Source: Gryllotalpicola daejeonensis
GTDB lineage: Bacteria > Actinomycetota > Actinomycetes > Actinomycetales > Microbacteriaceae
Reading direction: 5' to 3'
Assembly (NCBI RefSeq): GCF_039538145.1
Contig: NZ_BAABBV010000002.1
Coordinates: 372,001-436,000, forward strand
DNA: 64,000 nucleotides
Positions within the stretch are counted from its first letter, which is position 1, and each line of letters opens with the position of its first letter. The notes beneath the pieces are model-generated. The model was not told the origin of the DNA. It ran no database searches and worked only from the letters and a program-made list of their open reading frames with translations. Made by a program: the position numbers and the translations under genes. This document shows positions 53,132-62,569 of this stretch, one piece after another.

Positions 53132-53842
53132 ATGTTCACCGGAATCATCGAAGAGATCGGCGAGATCACCCGCGTGCAGCAGCACCCCGACGCGGCGCGC
53201 ATCACCGTGCGCGGCCCGCTCGCGACCGAGGGCGCGAAGCACGGCGACTCGATCTCGGTGAGCGGCGTGTGCCTCACCGTCGTCGCCCTCGAGCGCGACG
53301 AGTTCACCGCGGACGTCATGCGCGAAACGCTCGAGATGTCGACGCTCTCGGGAGCGGCCATCGGCACGCACGTGAACCTCGAGCGCGCCGCCCAGCTCGG
53401 CGACCGCCTCGGCGGCCACCTCGTGCAGGGTCACGTCGACGGCACGGCCACCGTGCTGAGCACCACCGACGGCAGCGCCTGGCGCGTGATGCGGCTCTCA
53501 CTCACGCCCGAGCTCGCGCCGCTCGTCGCGCGCAAGGGCTCGATCGCGATCGACGGCACCTCGCTCACGGTGAGCGCCGTCGGGGGCGACGCAGACGAGG
53601 GGTACTGGTTCGAGGTCTCGCTCATTCCCGAGACGCTCGCCGCGACGACGCTGGGTCAGCGCGCGGCCGGGGACCGGGTCAACCTCGAGACCGACATCGT
53701 GGCCAGGCAGGTCGAGCGGATGCTTCAATTCCGGGTCGAACCGCTAGGCGCGGGGGCCGAGTGGGCCGCCGCCGCGGCGCAGACCCCGGCCGCGCGAAGC
53801 GCAGCCGACTTCCGCGATGAGGGGTCGGAGGCCCGCGCATGA
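53132..53842 (+). CDS. ribE: Riboflavin synthase alpha subunit
   Basis: 236 residues. Two lumazine-binding domains: MFTGIIEEIGEI at the start with GVCLTVV, and the second with GHLVQGHVDGTATVLS and GSIAIDGTSLTVSAV. It dismutates two lumazine molecules to riboflavin. ATG at 53132 follows AAGGAG. The last ~35 residues are a non-conserved Ala/Arg-rich tail. It overlaps ribBA by 4 bp. In B. subtilis naming it is ribE, in E. coli ribC/ribE usage varies. Confidence 0.93.
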   Translation: MFTGIIEEIGEITRVQQHPDAARITVRGPLATEGAKHGDSISVSGVCLTVVALERDEFTADVMRETLEMSTLSGAAIGTHVNLERAAQLGDRLGGHLVQGHVDGTATVLSTTDGSAWRVMRLSLTPELAPLVARKGSIAIDGTSLTVSAVGGDADEGYWFEVSLIPETLAATTLGQRAAGDRVNLETDIVARQVERMLQFRVEPLGAGAEWAAAAAQTPAARSAADFRDEGSEARA

Positions 53843-55098
53843 GTATCGGCACCATCCCCGAGGCGATCGCCGCCCTGCGCGCAGGCAAGCCGGTGATCGT
53901 CGCCGATGACGAGAGCCGCGAGAACGAGGGCGACATCATCATCGCGGCCGAGTTCGCGACGCAGGAGTGGCTCGCTTGGATGATCCGCACCACGAGTGGC
54001 TTCATCTGCGCCCCGATGACGAATGAGATCGCCGACCGGCTCGAACTGCCGGTGATGGTCGTCGACAACCGCGACCCGCTCGGCACGAACTACACGGTCA
54101 GCGTCGACGCGGCGGACCGCTCGTCGACCGGCATCAGCGCCGGCGAGCGCGCGCACACGCTGCGGGTGCTCGCCGATCTCGAGTCGACCCCCGCCTCGCT
54201 CAACCGCCCGGGGCACGTGCTGCCGCTGCGCGCGGTCGACGGCGGGGTTCGCGCGCGAGGAGGTCACACCGAGGCATCCGTCGATCTCATGAAACTCGCC
54301 GGGCTCACGCCCGTCGCCGCGATCGGCGAGGTCGTCGCCGACGACGGCGAGATGATGCGCCTGCCCGGCCTCATCGCGCTCGGGGAAGAGAAGGGGCTGC
54401 CGGTCGTCACGATCGCGGCGCTCATCGATTACCTCAACGAGTTCCACGCCGGGGAGCCGCTCGAGACCGCCGCGGCGATCCCCGAGACGAGCAGCGTCAC
54501 CTTCGAGGTCGAGACCACGATTCCGACGACGCACGGGCCGTTCCGCGTGCGCGCCTATCGCGACCGCATGACCGGCGCCGACCACGTGGCGATCATCTCG
54601 GGCACCCCGGGCGCGCATGGGGCGCTCGTGCGCGTGCACTCCGAGTGCCTCACGGGCGAGGCCTTCGGGTCGCTCAAGTGCGAGTGCGGGCCGCAGCTGG
54701 ATGCCGCGCTCGAGACGGTGCAGCGCGACGGCGGCGTCGTCATCTACCTGCGCGGGCACGAGGGGCGCGGCATCGGCCTGATCAACAAGTTGCGCGCCTA
54801 CCAGCTGCAGGCCGAGGGGCTCGACACCCTCGACGCGAACCTCGCGCTCGGGCTGCCGGCGGATGCCCGCGACTACACCGCGGCGGGCGACATCCTGAAG
54901 GACCTCGGCGTGGCCTCCGTTCGGTTGCTGACCAACAACCCCGACAAGGTGAGCCAGCTCGAGGCGCACGGCATCGCGGTCGACGAGCGCGTGCCGCTAG
55001 TCGTCGGCGTCGGCGCGCTCAACAGCGGCTACCTCGAGACCAAGCGCGACCGCATGGGCCATCTCTTCGGCGGGCTCGGCGTCGAGCAGCACCAATAA
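53839..55098 (+). CDS. ribBA: Bifunctional DHBP synthase/GTP cyclohydrolase II
   Basis: 419 residues, fused. The N-terminal 3,4-dihydroxy-2-butanone-4-phosphate synthase part has ADDESRENEGDIIIAAEF (metal Glu), the C-terminal GTP cyclohydrolase II part has SECLTGEAFGSLKCECGPQL with three zinc Cys, LRGHEGRGIGL and NNPDKVSQLEAHGI. It makes both precursors of riboflavin from ribulose-5-phosphate and GTP. Overlaps ribE by 4 bp. No missing catalytic residue seen. Confidence 0.95.
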   Translation: MSIGTIPEAIAALRAGKPVIVADDESRENEGDIIIAAEFATQEWLAWMIRTTSGFICAPMTNEIADRLELPVMVVDNRDPLGTNYTVSVDAADRSSTGISAGERAHTLRVLADLESTPASLNRPGHVLPLRAVDGGVRARGGHTEASVDLMKLAGLTPVAAIGEVVADDGEMMRLPGLIALGEEKGLPVVTIAALIDYLNEFHAGEPLETAAAIPETSSVTFEVETTIPTTHGPFRVRAYRDRMTGADHVAIISGTPGAHGALVRVHSECLTGEAFGSLKCECGPQLDAALETVQRDGGVVIYLRGHEGRGIGLINKLRAYQLQAEGLDTLDANLALGLPADARDYTAAGDILKDLGVASVRLLTNNPDKVSQLEAHGIAVDERVPLVVGVGALNSGYLETKRDRMGHLFGGLGVEQHQ

Positions 55099-55169
55099 TC
55101 CGCACTTCGCTGGTCGAGTAGCGCCGCGAAGCGCGCGCATCGAGACCCGCCCCTGAAAGGACTGACACC

Positions 55170-55649
55170 ATGGCCGGATCCGGCGCCCCCACCCAGCTCG
55201 AGCCGATCGACGCCAGCGGCCTGCGCGTCGTCGTCGTCGCGGGCACCTGGCACGACGAGATCACGAACGGGCTGATCGCCGGCGCCGAGCGCGTGCTCGA
55301 GGCCTCGGGCGCGACGCACTCGCTCGTGCGCGTGCCCGGCTCGTTCGAACTGCCCGTCGTCGCGAAGGCGGCGCTCGAGGCGGGCGCCGACGCGGTCGTG
55401 GCGCTCGGCGTGATCATCCGCGGCGGCACGCCGCACTTCGAGTACGTCTCGTCGGCCGCGACCGACGGCCTCACGCGCGTCGCGCTCGACACGGGCAAGC
55501 CGGTCGGATTCGGCGTCCTGACGCTCGACGACGAGCAGCAGGGCCTCGACCGCGCAGGCCTGCCCGGCTCGAAGGAGGACAAGGGCGCCGAGGCCGCGCA
55601 CGCCGCGCTGGCGACGGCGCTCACGTTGCGCGCGCTGCGCACGCCGTAA
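55170..55649 (+). CDS. ribH: 6,7-dimethyl-8-ribityllumazine synthase
   Basis: 159 residues. It condenses the pyrimidine and butanone precursors to lumazine, forming an icosahedral or pentameric capsid. Motifs: SGLRVVVVAGTWHDEITNGL near the start, RVPGSFELPVVAKAA, and GVIIRGGTPHFEYVSSAATDGL with the catalytic His. ATG at 55170 has GAAAGGA upstream. It is 71 bp after ribBA, the only real gap in the operon. A symmetric hairpin follows 88 bp later. Confidence 0.95.
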   Translation: MAGSGAPTQLEPIDASGLRVVVVAGTWHDEITNGLIAGAERVLEASGATHSLVRVPGSFELPVVAKAALEAGADAVVALGVIIRGGTPHFEYVSSAATDGLTRVALDTGKPVGFGVLTLDDEQQGLDRAGLPGSKEDKGAEAAHAALATALTLRALRTP

Positions 55650-55737
55650 CGTCGCGCGAGGGATGCCTGCGCCGACGCACCCGCGCGGGGCGCCCACGGC
55701 GTGCCACCCGGTTGCCCGTGCCGATACGCAGAATCGG

Positions 55738-55781
55738 GTCGATACGCAGACCCCGACACGGGTTCGGTCCTGCGTATCGAC
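55738..55781. terminator. Inverted repeat between ribH and a convergent gene
   Basis: GTCGATACGCAG (55738-55749) and CTGCGTATCGAC (55770-55781) are perfect 12-bp arms; an inner CCCG/CGGG pair sits near the centre. The sequence CGATACGCAGA also occurs just upstream at 55721-55731 as a direct repeat. It is likely a terminator shared by the convergent ribH and 55819 genes. Confidence 0.65.
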
Positions 55782-55818
55782 TCACATCCGCGATCGGCAC
55801 GCCCCGGTCGCGAGTGCG

Positions 55819-56274
55819 TCAGGGGCGGAACGCCATCAGGATGACGACCACGACCAGCAGGATCGTCGAGACGCCCGCCGTCGCCGCCACCGCCGAATAG
55901 GCGGCCGGGCGAGCGAGCTTCTCGCCCTCCACGCTCGGGTTCGCGGCCGCGGCGCTCGTGATCTCCTCGGCCCCGCGGTTCAGGTTCGGCACGATCACGA
56001 AGACGCTGAGCACGAACGCACCGGCGTAGAGCACGACCGACAGCCACACCCACAGCTTCGTGAACGGGATGTCGGCGGTGCCCAGCGCGGCGAAGCCCAG
56101 CACGAACACCACCAGTGACGCCCAGCTGAAGATCGAGGTCGAGCGCGCGAGGCCGCGCACCTGCTTCGCGTCGTGCACGCGCAGCGCCCGCAGCCCCGTG
56201 TGGGGCAGCAGAGCCATCGGCCCGATGATGAAGACGGCGAAGATGACGTGCAGCGCGATGAAGACGTGGGCCAT
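55819..56274 (-). CDS. Four-helix membrane protein, DUF2269-like
   Basis: 151 residues with four membrane helices, e.g. VFIALHVIFAVFIIGPMALL at the start and a last helix (VSTILLVVVVILMAF). The resemblance to DUF2269 (integral membrane, unknown function) is by general layout. ATG at 56274 (MAHVFIALHV) is preferred over the longer frame to 56346. It is convergent with ribH; a divergent transporter starts 174 bp away. Function unknown. Confidence 0.65.
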   Translation of the reverse strand: MAHVFIALHVIFAVFIIGPMALLPHTGLRALRVHDAKQVRGLARSTSIFSWASLVVFVLGFAALGTADIPFTKLWVWLSVVLYAGAFVLSVFVIVPNLNRGAEEITSAAAANPSVEGEKLARPAAYSAVAATAGVSTILLVVVVILMAFRP

Positions 56275-56447
56275 GCCGCCCAGCCTAGCGACGGCCCGGG
56301 TTTCCGCGGCGGAAGGCGTAAACTGTTGTTCTTCGCAACGCCACAAGCGACTCTACGAAGCAATGATGCCCAGCTCGCCGCGCGCACCCCATCCGGCTTG
56401 AGCGGAACGGGCATCCGTCTTCTCTATTCACGAATCGCACTGGATCC

Positions 56448-57854
56448 ATGTCTGTTTCTGCAACCCTCGAGGCTTCGAACACGACGGCGGCGAATCCCCG
56501 CGGGCGCGTCATTCTGGCGAGCCTCATCGGCACCTCCGTCGAGTTCTACGACTTCTACGCCTACGCGACCGCGGCGGTGCTCGCGTTCCCGACCCTCTTC
56601 TTCCCGACCGGCGACCCGACCACCGCGCTGCTCGCGAGCTTCGCGACCTTCGGCGCGGCGATGGTCGCACGGCCGATCGGCGCGATGTTCTTCGGCCACT
56701 TCGGCGACCGCATCGGCCGCAAGGGCACGCTGGTCGCGTCGCTGCTCACCATGGGCATCGCGACGTTCCTGATCGGATTCCTGCCGACGTATGCCTCGAT
56801 CGGCTGGTGGGCGACGCTGCTGCTGATCATCCTGCGCCTCGCGCAGGGCTTCGCGCTCGGCGGCGAGTGGTCGGGTGCTGCCCTCATCGCGACCGAGAAC
56901 GCCCCGGCCGGCCGCCGCGGCTGGTGGGGCACCTTCCCCCAGCTCGGCGCTCCGATCGGCTTCATCATCGCCAACGCCGTGTTCCTCGTGATCAACACGA
57001 TCTGGCCGGGCTCGTTCCTCGCCTGGGGATGGCGCGTGCCGTTCATCTTCTCGGCCGTCATGGTCATCATCGGCCTGTGGGTGCGCCTGCGCCTCGTGGA
57101 ATCGACCACGTTCCAGAAGGCGGTCAAGGCCGAGGTCATCGTCAAGCTGCCGCTCGGCTCGCTGCTCAAGCGCAACTGGAAGGGCGTCGTGCTCGGCACC
57201 TTCTACATGCTGGCGACCTACGTCGTCTTCTATCTGATGACGACCTTCACGCTGAGCTACGGCACCCGCCTGCCCACGCACGCCGCGGCCGCAGCGGCGA
57301 AGACCGCGGGCACCGCGTTCGACGCGTCGACGTATGTCCCCGGCCTCGGCATCTCGTACGTGCACTTCGTGCTCATGCAGATCCTCGGCGTGATCTTCTT
57401 CGGCGTCTTCACGCTGGTCTCGGGCCCCATCGCGGACACCATCGGGCGCAAGAAGCTGCTCATCGGCGTGACGATCGCGATCATCGTGTTCGGCCTCACC
57501 TTCGAGATGTTCCTCGCCCCGCGGGCCGACGCGAGCTTCGAGGGTGCGCTCGTGCAGGCCTTCCTGACCATCGGCTTCACCCTGATGGGCATCACCTTCG
57601 GCCCGATGGGAGCCCTGCTGCCCGAGCTGTTCCCCGCGAACGTGCGCTACACGGGCTCGGGCGTCGCCTACAACATCTCGTCGATCCTGGGCGCGGCGCT
57701 CGCGCCGATCATCGCCGTGGCGCTGTGGGGTGCGGCATCCGGTCGCACCTGGCTCGTCGGCCTCTACCTGTCGGCGATGGGCGTGCTCACGCTGATCGCG
57801 CTGCTCATCGGCCGCGAGACGAAGGACGTCGACTACCACAACGAGCTCGCGTAG
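56448..57854 (+). CDS. MHS-family (metabolite:H+ symporter) MFS transporter
   Basis: 468 residues with 12 membrane helices. N-terminal SVEFYDFYAYATAAVLAFP and the loop GHFGDRIGRKGTLVASLLTMG are the MHS and MFS signatures (GDRIGRK), and a second loop GPIADTIGRKKLLIGV marks the second half. Substrates of the family include citrate, shikimate, proline and ketoglutarate; none can be chosen. It is followed by a 16-bp hairpin terminator. ATG at 56448; the ribosome site is weak. Confidence 0.88.
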   Translation: MSVSATLEASNTTAANPRGRVILASLIGTSVEFYDFYAYATAAVLAFPTLFFPTGDPTTALLASFATFGAAMVARPIGAMFFGHFGDRIGRKGTLVASLLTMGIATFLIGFLPTYASIGWWATLLLIILRLAQGFALGGEWSGAALIATENAPAGRRGWWGTFPQLGAPIGFIIANAVFLVINTIWPGSFLAWGWRVPFIFSAVMVIIGLWVRLRLVESTTFQKAVKAEVIVKLPLGSLLKRNWKGVVLGTFYMLATYVVFYLMTTFTLSYGTRLPTHAAAAAAKTAGTAFDASTYVPGLGISYVHFVLMQILGVIFFGVFTLVSGPIADTIGRKKLLIGVTIAIIVFGLTFEMFLAPRADASFEGALVQAFLTIGFTLMGITFGPMGALLPELFPANVRYTGSGVAYNISSILGAALAPIIAVALWGAASGRTWLVGLYLSAMGVLTLIALLIGRETKDVDYHNELA

Positions 57855-57874
57855 CTCGCGTTCGATCGAGTCCT

Positions 57875-57908
57875 ACGGATGCCCCGGGCCGCGGCCCGGG
57901 GCATCCGT
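57875..57908 (+). terminator. Perfect 16-bp hairpin after the MHS transporter
   Basis: ACGGATGCCCCGGGCC (57875-57890) is exactly complementary to 57893-57908, with only GC as loop. It starts 20 bp after the stop codon. No uridine tract follows. The arms contain the GGATGC word that is frequent in this genome. Confidence 0.85.
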
Positions 57909-57978
57909 GTCTCTGCTCCGCCCTGTCTGCTCTGCCTGTCTGCTTCTACCCAACGTCGAAATCTAGAATCGGCACGCC

Positions 57979-59871
57979 ATGAGTGATGCCGCCGCGCCTT
58001 CCCAAACCTCCGCTCGACCCGCCCGCCGGGGCTTCGGCCGCCGGCCTGGTGCAGACGAGGGGCCGCGCGCCTCGTTCCGGCAGCTGCTGCCGTACCTCAC
58101 CGAGCACAAGCGCGTGCTCGCCTGGGTCATCGCGCTGTCGGTTCTCGGGGCGGCCGCCTCGCTCGCGCAGCCTCTGCTCGTGAACCAGGTGATCACCCGC
58201 GTGCAGCACGCGACGCCGCTCGGCTGGCTCGTGTGGGTGCTCGTCGCACTGGTCGTGCTGGCGGGCATCATCTCGGGCTATCAGCACTACCTGTTGCAGC
58301 GCACCGGCGAGGGCGTCGTGCTGTCGTCGCGCCGCCGCCTCGTCGCGCGGATGCTCAACCTGCCCATCGCCGAGTTCGACCGCCGCCGCACCGGCGACCT
58401 CGTCAGCCGCGTCGGGGCCGACTCGACCGCGCTGCGCGCCGTGCTCACGCAAGGGCTCATCGATGCGATCGGCGGGGCGCTCACCTTCATCGGCGCGCTC
58501 GTCGGCATGGCGATCGTCGACCCGGTGCTGCTCGGGCTCACGGTGCTCGTGATCGGCCTGTCGGTGGTCGTCGTCGTGCTGCTGTCGGGGCGCATCCGCA
58601 CCGCCTCGGGGAAGGCGCAGAAGAAGGTCGGCGACCTGACGGCTGCCGTCGAGCGGGCGATCTCGTCGGTGCGCACGATCCGCGCCGCGGGCGCGACTCA
58701 GCGCGAGATCGCGGCCGTCGATGAGGACGCTCGCGGAGCCTGGCGCATGGGCATCCAGGTCGCGCGCATCTCGGCGCTCGTGGTACCCGTCGCCGGCATC
58801 GCCCTGCAGGTGTCGTTCCTCGTGGTGCTCGGAATCGGCGGCTACCGCGTCGCCTCGGGCGCCATCTCGGTGGCATCCCTCGTCACCTTCATCATCTTCC
58901 TGTTCATGCTCGTCATGCCGCTCGGCAACGCGTTTGGCGCGATCACCTCGGTGAACTCGGCGCTCGGCGCGCTCGGGCGCATCGAAGAGATCATCGGGCT
59001 GCCCGGTGAGGACGCGCACGATGCGCGGTCTGCCTCAGTTGCCGACAGCCGAGCGGATGCCCCGGCCATCGCCTTCGAGTCGGTGACGTTCGCCTACCCG
59101 GTCGACCCCGAAGTCTCCAGTCGCGCTGCACGCGAGTCGACCGACGACGCTGGCGCGCTGGTCGACTCGGCGGAGCCCAATGGAGACCCTCGCCCGGTGC
59201 TGCGCGACGTCAGCTTCGAGGTGCCGCGGGGCAAGCGCACTGCGCTCGTCGGGCCGTCGGGCGCAGGCAAGTCGACCACGCTCGCGCTGATCGAGCGGTT
59301 CTACGACCCGAGCTCCGGCACCATCCGCCTCGGCGGCGTCGACATCGCCGCCCTGCCGCGCGACGAGCTGCGCGCGCAGCTCGGCTACGTCGAGCAGGAT
59401 GCCCCCGCCCTCGCGGGCTCGCTGCGCGACAACCTGACGCTCGGCGCTCCCGACGCCACCGACGACGAGTGCCGCCGCGTGCTCGAAGCGGTGAACCTCG
59501 GCGAGGTGCTGGCCCGGTCGCCGCTCGGGCTCGACGCGCCGGTCGGCGAAGAGGGCGTGATGCTCTCGGGCGGCGAGCGTCAGCGGCTCGCGATCGCGCG
59601 GGCGCTGCTGGCCGCTCCCCCGATCCTGCTGCTGGACGAGTCGACGTCGTCACTCGACGGCCGCAACGAGCAGCTCATGCGCGAGGCGATCGACGCCGTT
59701 GCCGAGCACCGCACGATGATTGTGATCGCTCACCGCCTGTCGACGGTCGTCGACTCGGATCAGATCGTCGTGCTCGATCACGGCGAGGTCGTCGGCGTCG
59801 GAACGCACTCGGAGCTCGTGGCATCCGTGCCCCTGTATCGCGAGCTGGCGAAGCACCAGTTGCTGGTCTAG
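57979..59871 (+). CDS. ABC exporter, fused permease and ATPase (MsbA/LmrA type)
   Basis: 630 residues. Six membrane helices (~50-335) then an ABC ATPase domain: Walker A GPSGAGKST, Q-loop YVEQDAPALAG, signature LSGGERQRLAIARALL, Walker B ILLLDESTSSLDG, and H-loop AHRLSTV. A ~40-residue insert rich in charged residues precedes the ATPase domain. It works as a homo- or heterodimer exporting lipid, peptide or drugs; substrate unknown. It is convergent to the ABC-2 permease genes. Confidence 0.9.
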   Translation: MSDAAAPSQTSARPARRGFGRRPGADEGPRASFRQLLPYLTEHKRVLAWVIALSVLGAAASLAQPLLVNQVITRVQHATPLGWLVWVLVALVVLAGIISGYQHYLLQRTGEGVVLSSRRRLVARMLNLPIAEFDRRRTGDLVSRVGADSTALRAVLTQGLIDAIGGALTFIGALVGMAIVDPVLLGLTVLVIGLSVVVVVLLSGRIRTASGKAQKKVGDLTAAVERAISSVRTIRAAGATQREIAAVDEDARGAWRMGIQVARISALVVPVAGIALQVSFLVVLGIGGYRVASGAISVASLVTFIIFLFMLVMPLGNAFGAITSVNSALGALGRIEEIIGLPGEDAHDARSASVADSRADAPAIAFESVTFAYPVDPEVSSRAARESTDDAGALVDSAEPNGDPRPVLRDVSFEVPRGKRTALVGPSGAGKSTTLALIERFYDPSSGTIRLGGVDIAALPRDELRAQLGYVEQDAPALAGSLRDNLTLGAPDATDDECRRVLEAVNLGEVLARSPLGLDAPVGEEGVMLSGGERQRLAIARALLAAPPILLLDESTSSLDGRNEQLMREAIDAVAEHRTMIVIAHRLSTVVDSDQIVVLDHGEVVGVGTHSELVASVPLYRELAKHQLLV

Positions 59872-59923
59872 CGGGGGCGCGCCCGGGAAGCGCCTCCGCG
59901 GGACTCTCGTCCTAGATGCCCCG

Positions 59924-60712
59924 TTACTTGAGGAACAGCGCCTTCAGACGCGTCGTCGTCAGCACGAGGCCGGCCGCGATCATGCCCGCGTAGTAGAGCA
60001 CGTGCCACAGCAGCGCGCTCGTGATGACGCCGGTGGTCAGGCCGCGCACGAGCTCGATACCGTGCCACAGCGGCAGGCACTGGATCACGATCTGCACCGC
60101 GCGGGGATAGACCGTGATCGGGAAGAACGTCGACGACAGCAGGAACATCGGCAGCAGCACGAAGAAGATCCAGTCCATCTGCGTGAACGTCTTCATGAAG
60201 CTCACGATGCCCATGCCGAGGCTCGCAAAGCCGAACGCGATGATCAGCAGTGCGGGGAACGCGAGCAGCGCCGTCCACGACAGGTTGAGGCCGACGGCCC
60301 ACATCACGCCGAGGAACGCAAGACCGTACAGGGCGCCGCGCAGCAGCGCCATCATGATCTCGCCGAGCGCCACGTCGAGCGGCCCGAGCGGGGTGGCGAG
60401 CATGCCCTCGTAGAGCTTCCCGAAGTTCAGCTTGAAGAACACGTTGAACGTGGAGTCCATCACGGCCCCGTTCATCGCCGAGGTGGCGAGCAGTGCGGGC
60501 GCGATGAAGGCGGCGTAGCTGACCTGCTGGCCGCCGGTGTCGACTGTGCCGATGAGGCGGCCGAGCCCGACACCGAGCGACAGCAGATAGAGCACGGGCT
60601 CGAGGAAGCCCGAAACGACGACGAGCCAGTTGGTCGTCTTCGTCGCCGTCCAGCTGCGGGCCATGACCGCGCCCGGGTTCCCGGCGAACACACCACCCAG
60701 CAGCCGGTTCAC
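59924..60712 (-). CDS. ABC-2 exporter permease (second)
   Basis: 262 residues with six membrane helices; ATPLGPLDVALGEIMMALLRGALYG and FFPITVYPRAVQIVIQCLPLWHGIELVRG are typical of NodJ/DrrB-like permeases. It partners with the similar protein at 60709-61557 and the ATPase at 61554-62510. GTG at 60712 overlaps the stop of the gene before it (GTGA). It probably exports a drug or glycan. Longer upstream frames are antisense or out of frame. Confidence 0.85.
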   Translation of the reverse strand: MNRLLGGVFAGNPGAVMARSWTATKTTNWLVVVSGFLEPVLYLLSLGVGLGRLIGTVDTGGQQVSYAAFIAPALLATSAMNGAVMDSTFNVFFKLNFGKLYEGMLATPLGPLDVALGEIMMALLRGALYGLAFLGVMWAVGLNLSWTALLAFPALLIIAFGFASLGMGIVSFMKTFTQMDWIFFVLLPMFLLSSTFFPITVYPRAVQIVIQCLPLWHGIELVRGLTTGVITSALLWHVLYYAGMIAAGLVLTTTRLKALFLK

Positions 60713-61557
60713 TTGTTGAGCTTCTTCCGCGAGAGGCGCCGGGCGATCTGCCACCCGACGACGAAGGTCGCCAGCAGATAGACGAGATGCACGGCGATCA
60801 GCCACGCCGGCTCGCCGAGCCCGTACGTCGCGTCGCGCGCGAGCTGCGTGCCGTGCCACAGCGGCGACATCCACCCGATCCACTGCAGATAGATCGGCAT
60901 GAGCGAGAGCGGGAAGTACGTGCCGGAGAACAGCGTGAGCGGCATCACGATGAAGCGCAGCACGAGCGTCTCCTGGCTCGCGTCTTTTTCGAGCGAGCAG
61001 ATGTAGGCGCACAGCGGGCCGCCGAAGGATAGCGCGGTGAGCAGCGCGGCGAAGACCGAGAGGATGCCCCACCCCGACGGCGCCGCACCGAAGGCGAGCA
61101 TCAGCAGGTAGTAGATGAGGCTGTTCGCGGTGATGCGCGCGCTCGTGTAGAGCACGTTGCCGTCGATGATCTGCCCGGGCGACAACGGCGCCGAGTTCAT
61201 GCCGAAGAACGTGGGATTCCACTTGAAGCCGAGCCGGATCGGGAAGATGAACTCTTCAGAAGCGGTCTGGAAGGCCGCCGCCGTCAGTAGCGCGGGCGCC
61301 ACGAACACCAGGTACGAGACGCCGCCGAGGTCTTGCGCGCCGGAGCCGCCCCCGATCAGAGAGCCGAGGCCGAGCCCCATCGCGAACAGGTAGAGAACGG
61401 GCAGCCCGAGCGCGGGAACGACGTTCGACGTCCAGGTGCGGCGGGCGGTCGTGAAGCGGTGCTCGAACACGAAGAGCGCCCCGAAGCGCCGCGGCCGCGC
61501 CGCCGCGCTGCGGGCGGCCGCCGCCCCGGCATCCACCTCGGCTGAAATCGCGCTCAT
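60709..61557 (-). CDS. ABC-2 exporter permease (first)
   Basis: 282 residues. An Ala-rich N-terminal tail (~1-25) and six membrane helices with FIFPIRLGFKWNPTFFGMNS and LTLFSGTYFPLSLMPIYLQW. The latter is the family FSGxxFP motif also seen in the partner. Start ATG at 61557 overlaps the ATPase stop by 4 bp. It forms the membrane part of an exporter with the neighbouring permease, in the NodIJ/DrrAB style. Confidence 0.87.
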   Translation of the reverse strand: MSAISAEVDAGAAAARSAAARPRRFGALFVFEHRFTTARRTWTSNVVPALGLPVLYLFAMGLGLGSLIGGGSGAQDLGGVSYLVFVAPALLTAAAFQTASEEFIFPIRLGFKWNPTFFGMNSAPLSPGQIIDGNVLYTSARITANSLIYYLLMLAFGAAPSGWGILSVFAALLTALSFGGPLCAYICSLEKDASQETLVLRFIVMPLTLFSGTYFPLSLMPIYLQWIGWMSPLWHGTQLARDATYGLGEPAWLIAVHLVYLLATFVVGWQIARRLSRKKLNK

Positions 61558-62510
61558 TCGATCAGGCTCCGCCCCGTGAGCCGCAGGAACACGTCTTCCA
61601 GCGACGCGCGCCGCACGAGCGAGGTGAGCGCCTCGAGACCGCGGGCGCGCACCGCCTCGAGCGCCGCCTCGCCGTCGTCGGCGTAGATCAGCACGCGGTC
61701 GGGCAGCTCTTCGACCCGGTCGCCGATGCCGGCGAGCTTCTGGGCAGCCTCGCCGTTGCGACCTGACCCGAAGCGCAGCTCGAGCACCTCGCGGCTCGAG
61801 TACTGACGGATGAGCGACGCCGGCGTGCCCTCGGCCATGATTCGCCCGTGGTCGACGACGATCAGCCGGTCGCAGAGCTGCTCGGCCTCGTCCATGTAGT
61901 GGGTCGTCAGCACGAGCGTCGTGCCCTGCTCTTTCAGGCGGAACAGCCTGTCCCAGAGGATGTGCCGCGCCTGCGGGTCGAGGCCGGTCGTGGGCTCGTC
62001 GAGCAGCAGGATCTTCGGGTCGTTGATGAGCGCCCGCGCGATCGTGAGGCGCCGCTTCATGCCGCCCGAGAGGTCGTCGATGCGCGTCTTCGACTTCTCG
62101 GTCAGCTGCGCGAACTCGAGCAGCTCACCCGCGCGCTGCTTGATGAGCTTCCGCGGCAGGCCGAAGTAGCGGCCGTAGACGATCACGTTGTCGAGCACCG
62201 GCAGCTCGAAGTCGAGGTTGTCGGTCTGGGGCACGACACCGAGCTGCGAGCGGATCTCGGGCCCGTTCCGGTCGGGGTCGAGCCCCAGGATCGACAGCTC
62301 GCCGCCCGTGCGCGGCGAAACCGCCCCGACCATGCGCATCGTCGTCGACTTGCCGGCGCCGTTCGGGCCGAGCAGCCCGAAGCTCTCGCCCGCCGCGACC
62401 TCGAATGAGACGCCGCCGACGGCCTCGACCTCGCCGAAGCGCTTGGCCAGGTCGCGCGCGATGATCACGGGTGCAGGCATGGTCACCAAGCTAGCGACGG
62501 GCACCGACAT
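61554..62510 (-). CDS. ABC-2 exporter ATPase (NodI/DrrA-like)
   Basis: 318 residues. Walker A GPNGAGKSTTM, Q-loop VPQTDNLDFEL, signature DDLSGGMKRRLTIARAL, Walker B ILLLDEPTTGLD, H-loop TTHYMDEAEQL. A C-terminal ~85-residue tail is typical of DrrA/NodI. It powers the two permeases encoded after it with 4-bp overlaps. Start ATG at 62510, or ATG at 62480 (MPAPVIIARDLAK), which begins nearer the ABC domain. Substrate unknown. Confidence 0.9.
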   Translation of the reverse strand: MSVPVASLVTMPAPVIIARDLAKRFGEVEAVGGVSFEVAAGESFGLLGPNGAGKSTTMRMVGAVSPRTGGELSILGLDPDRNGPEIRSQLGVVPQTDNLDFELPVLDNVIVYGRYFGLPRKLIKQRAGELLEFAQLTEKSKTRIDDLSGGMKRRLTIARALINDPKILLLDEPTTGLDPQARHILWDRLFRLKEQGTTLVLTTHYMDEAEQLCDRLIVVDHGRIMAEGTPASLIRQYSSREVLELRFGSGRNGEAAQKLAGIGDRVEELPDRVLIYADDGEAALEAVRARGLEALTSLVRRASLEDVFLRLTGRSLIE

Positions 62511-62569
62511 TGGGCGAACGGCGCGGTCTCCATTCGGCTCGGCCGAGTCGACCGGCGAAGGGTGCGGCG

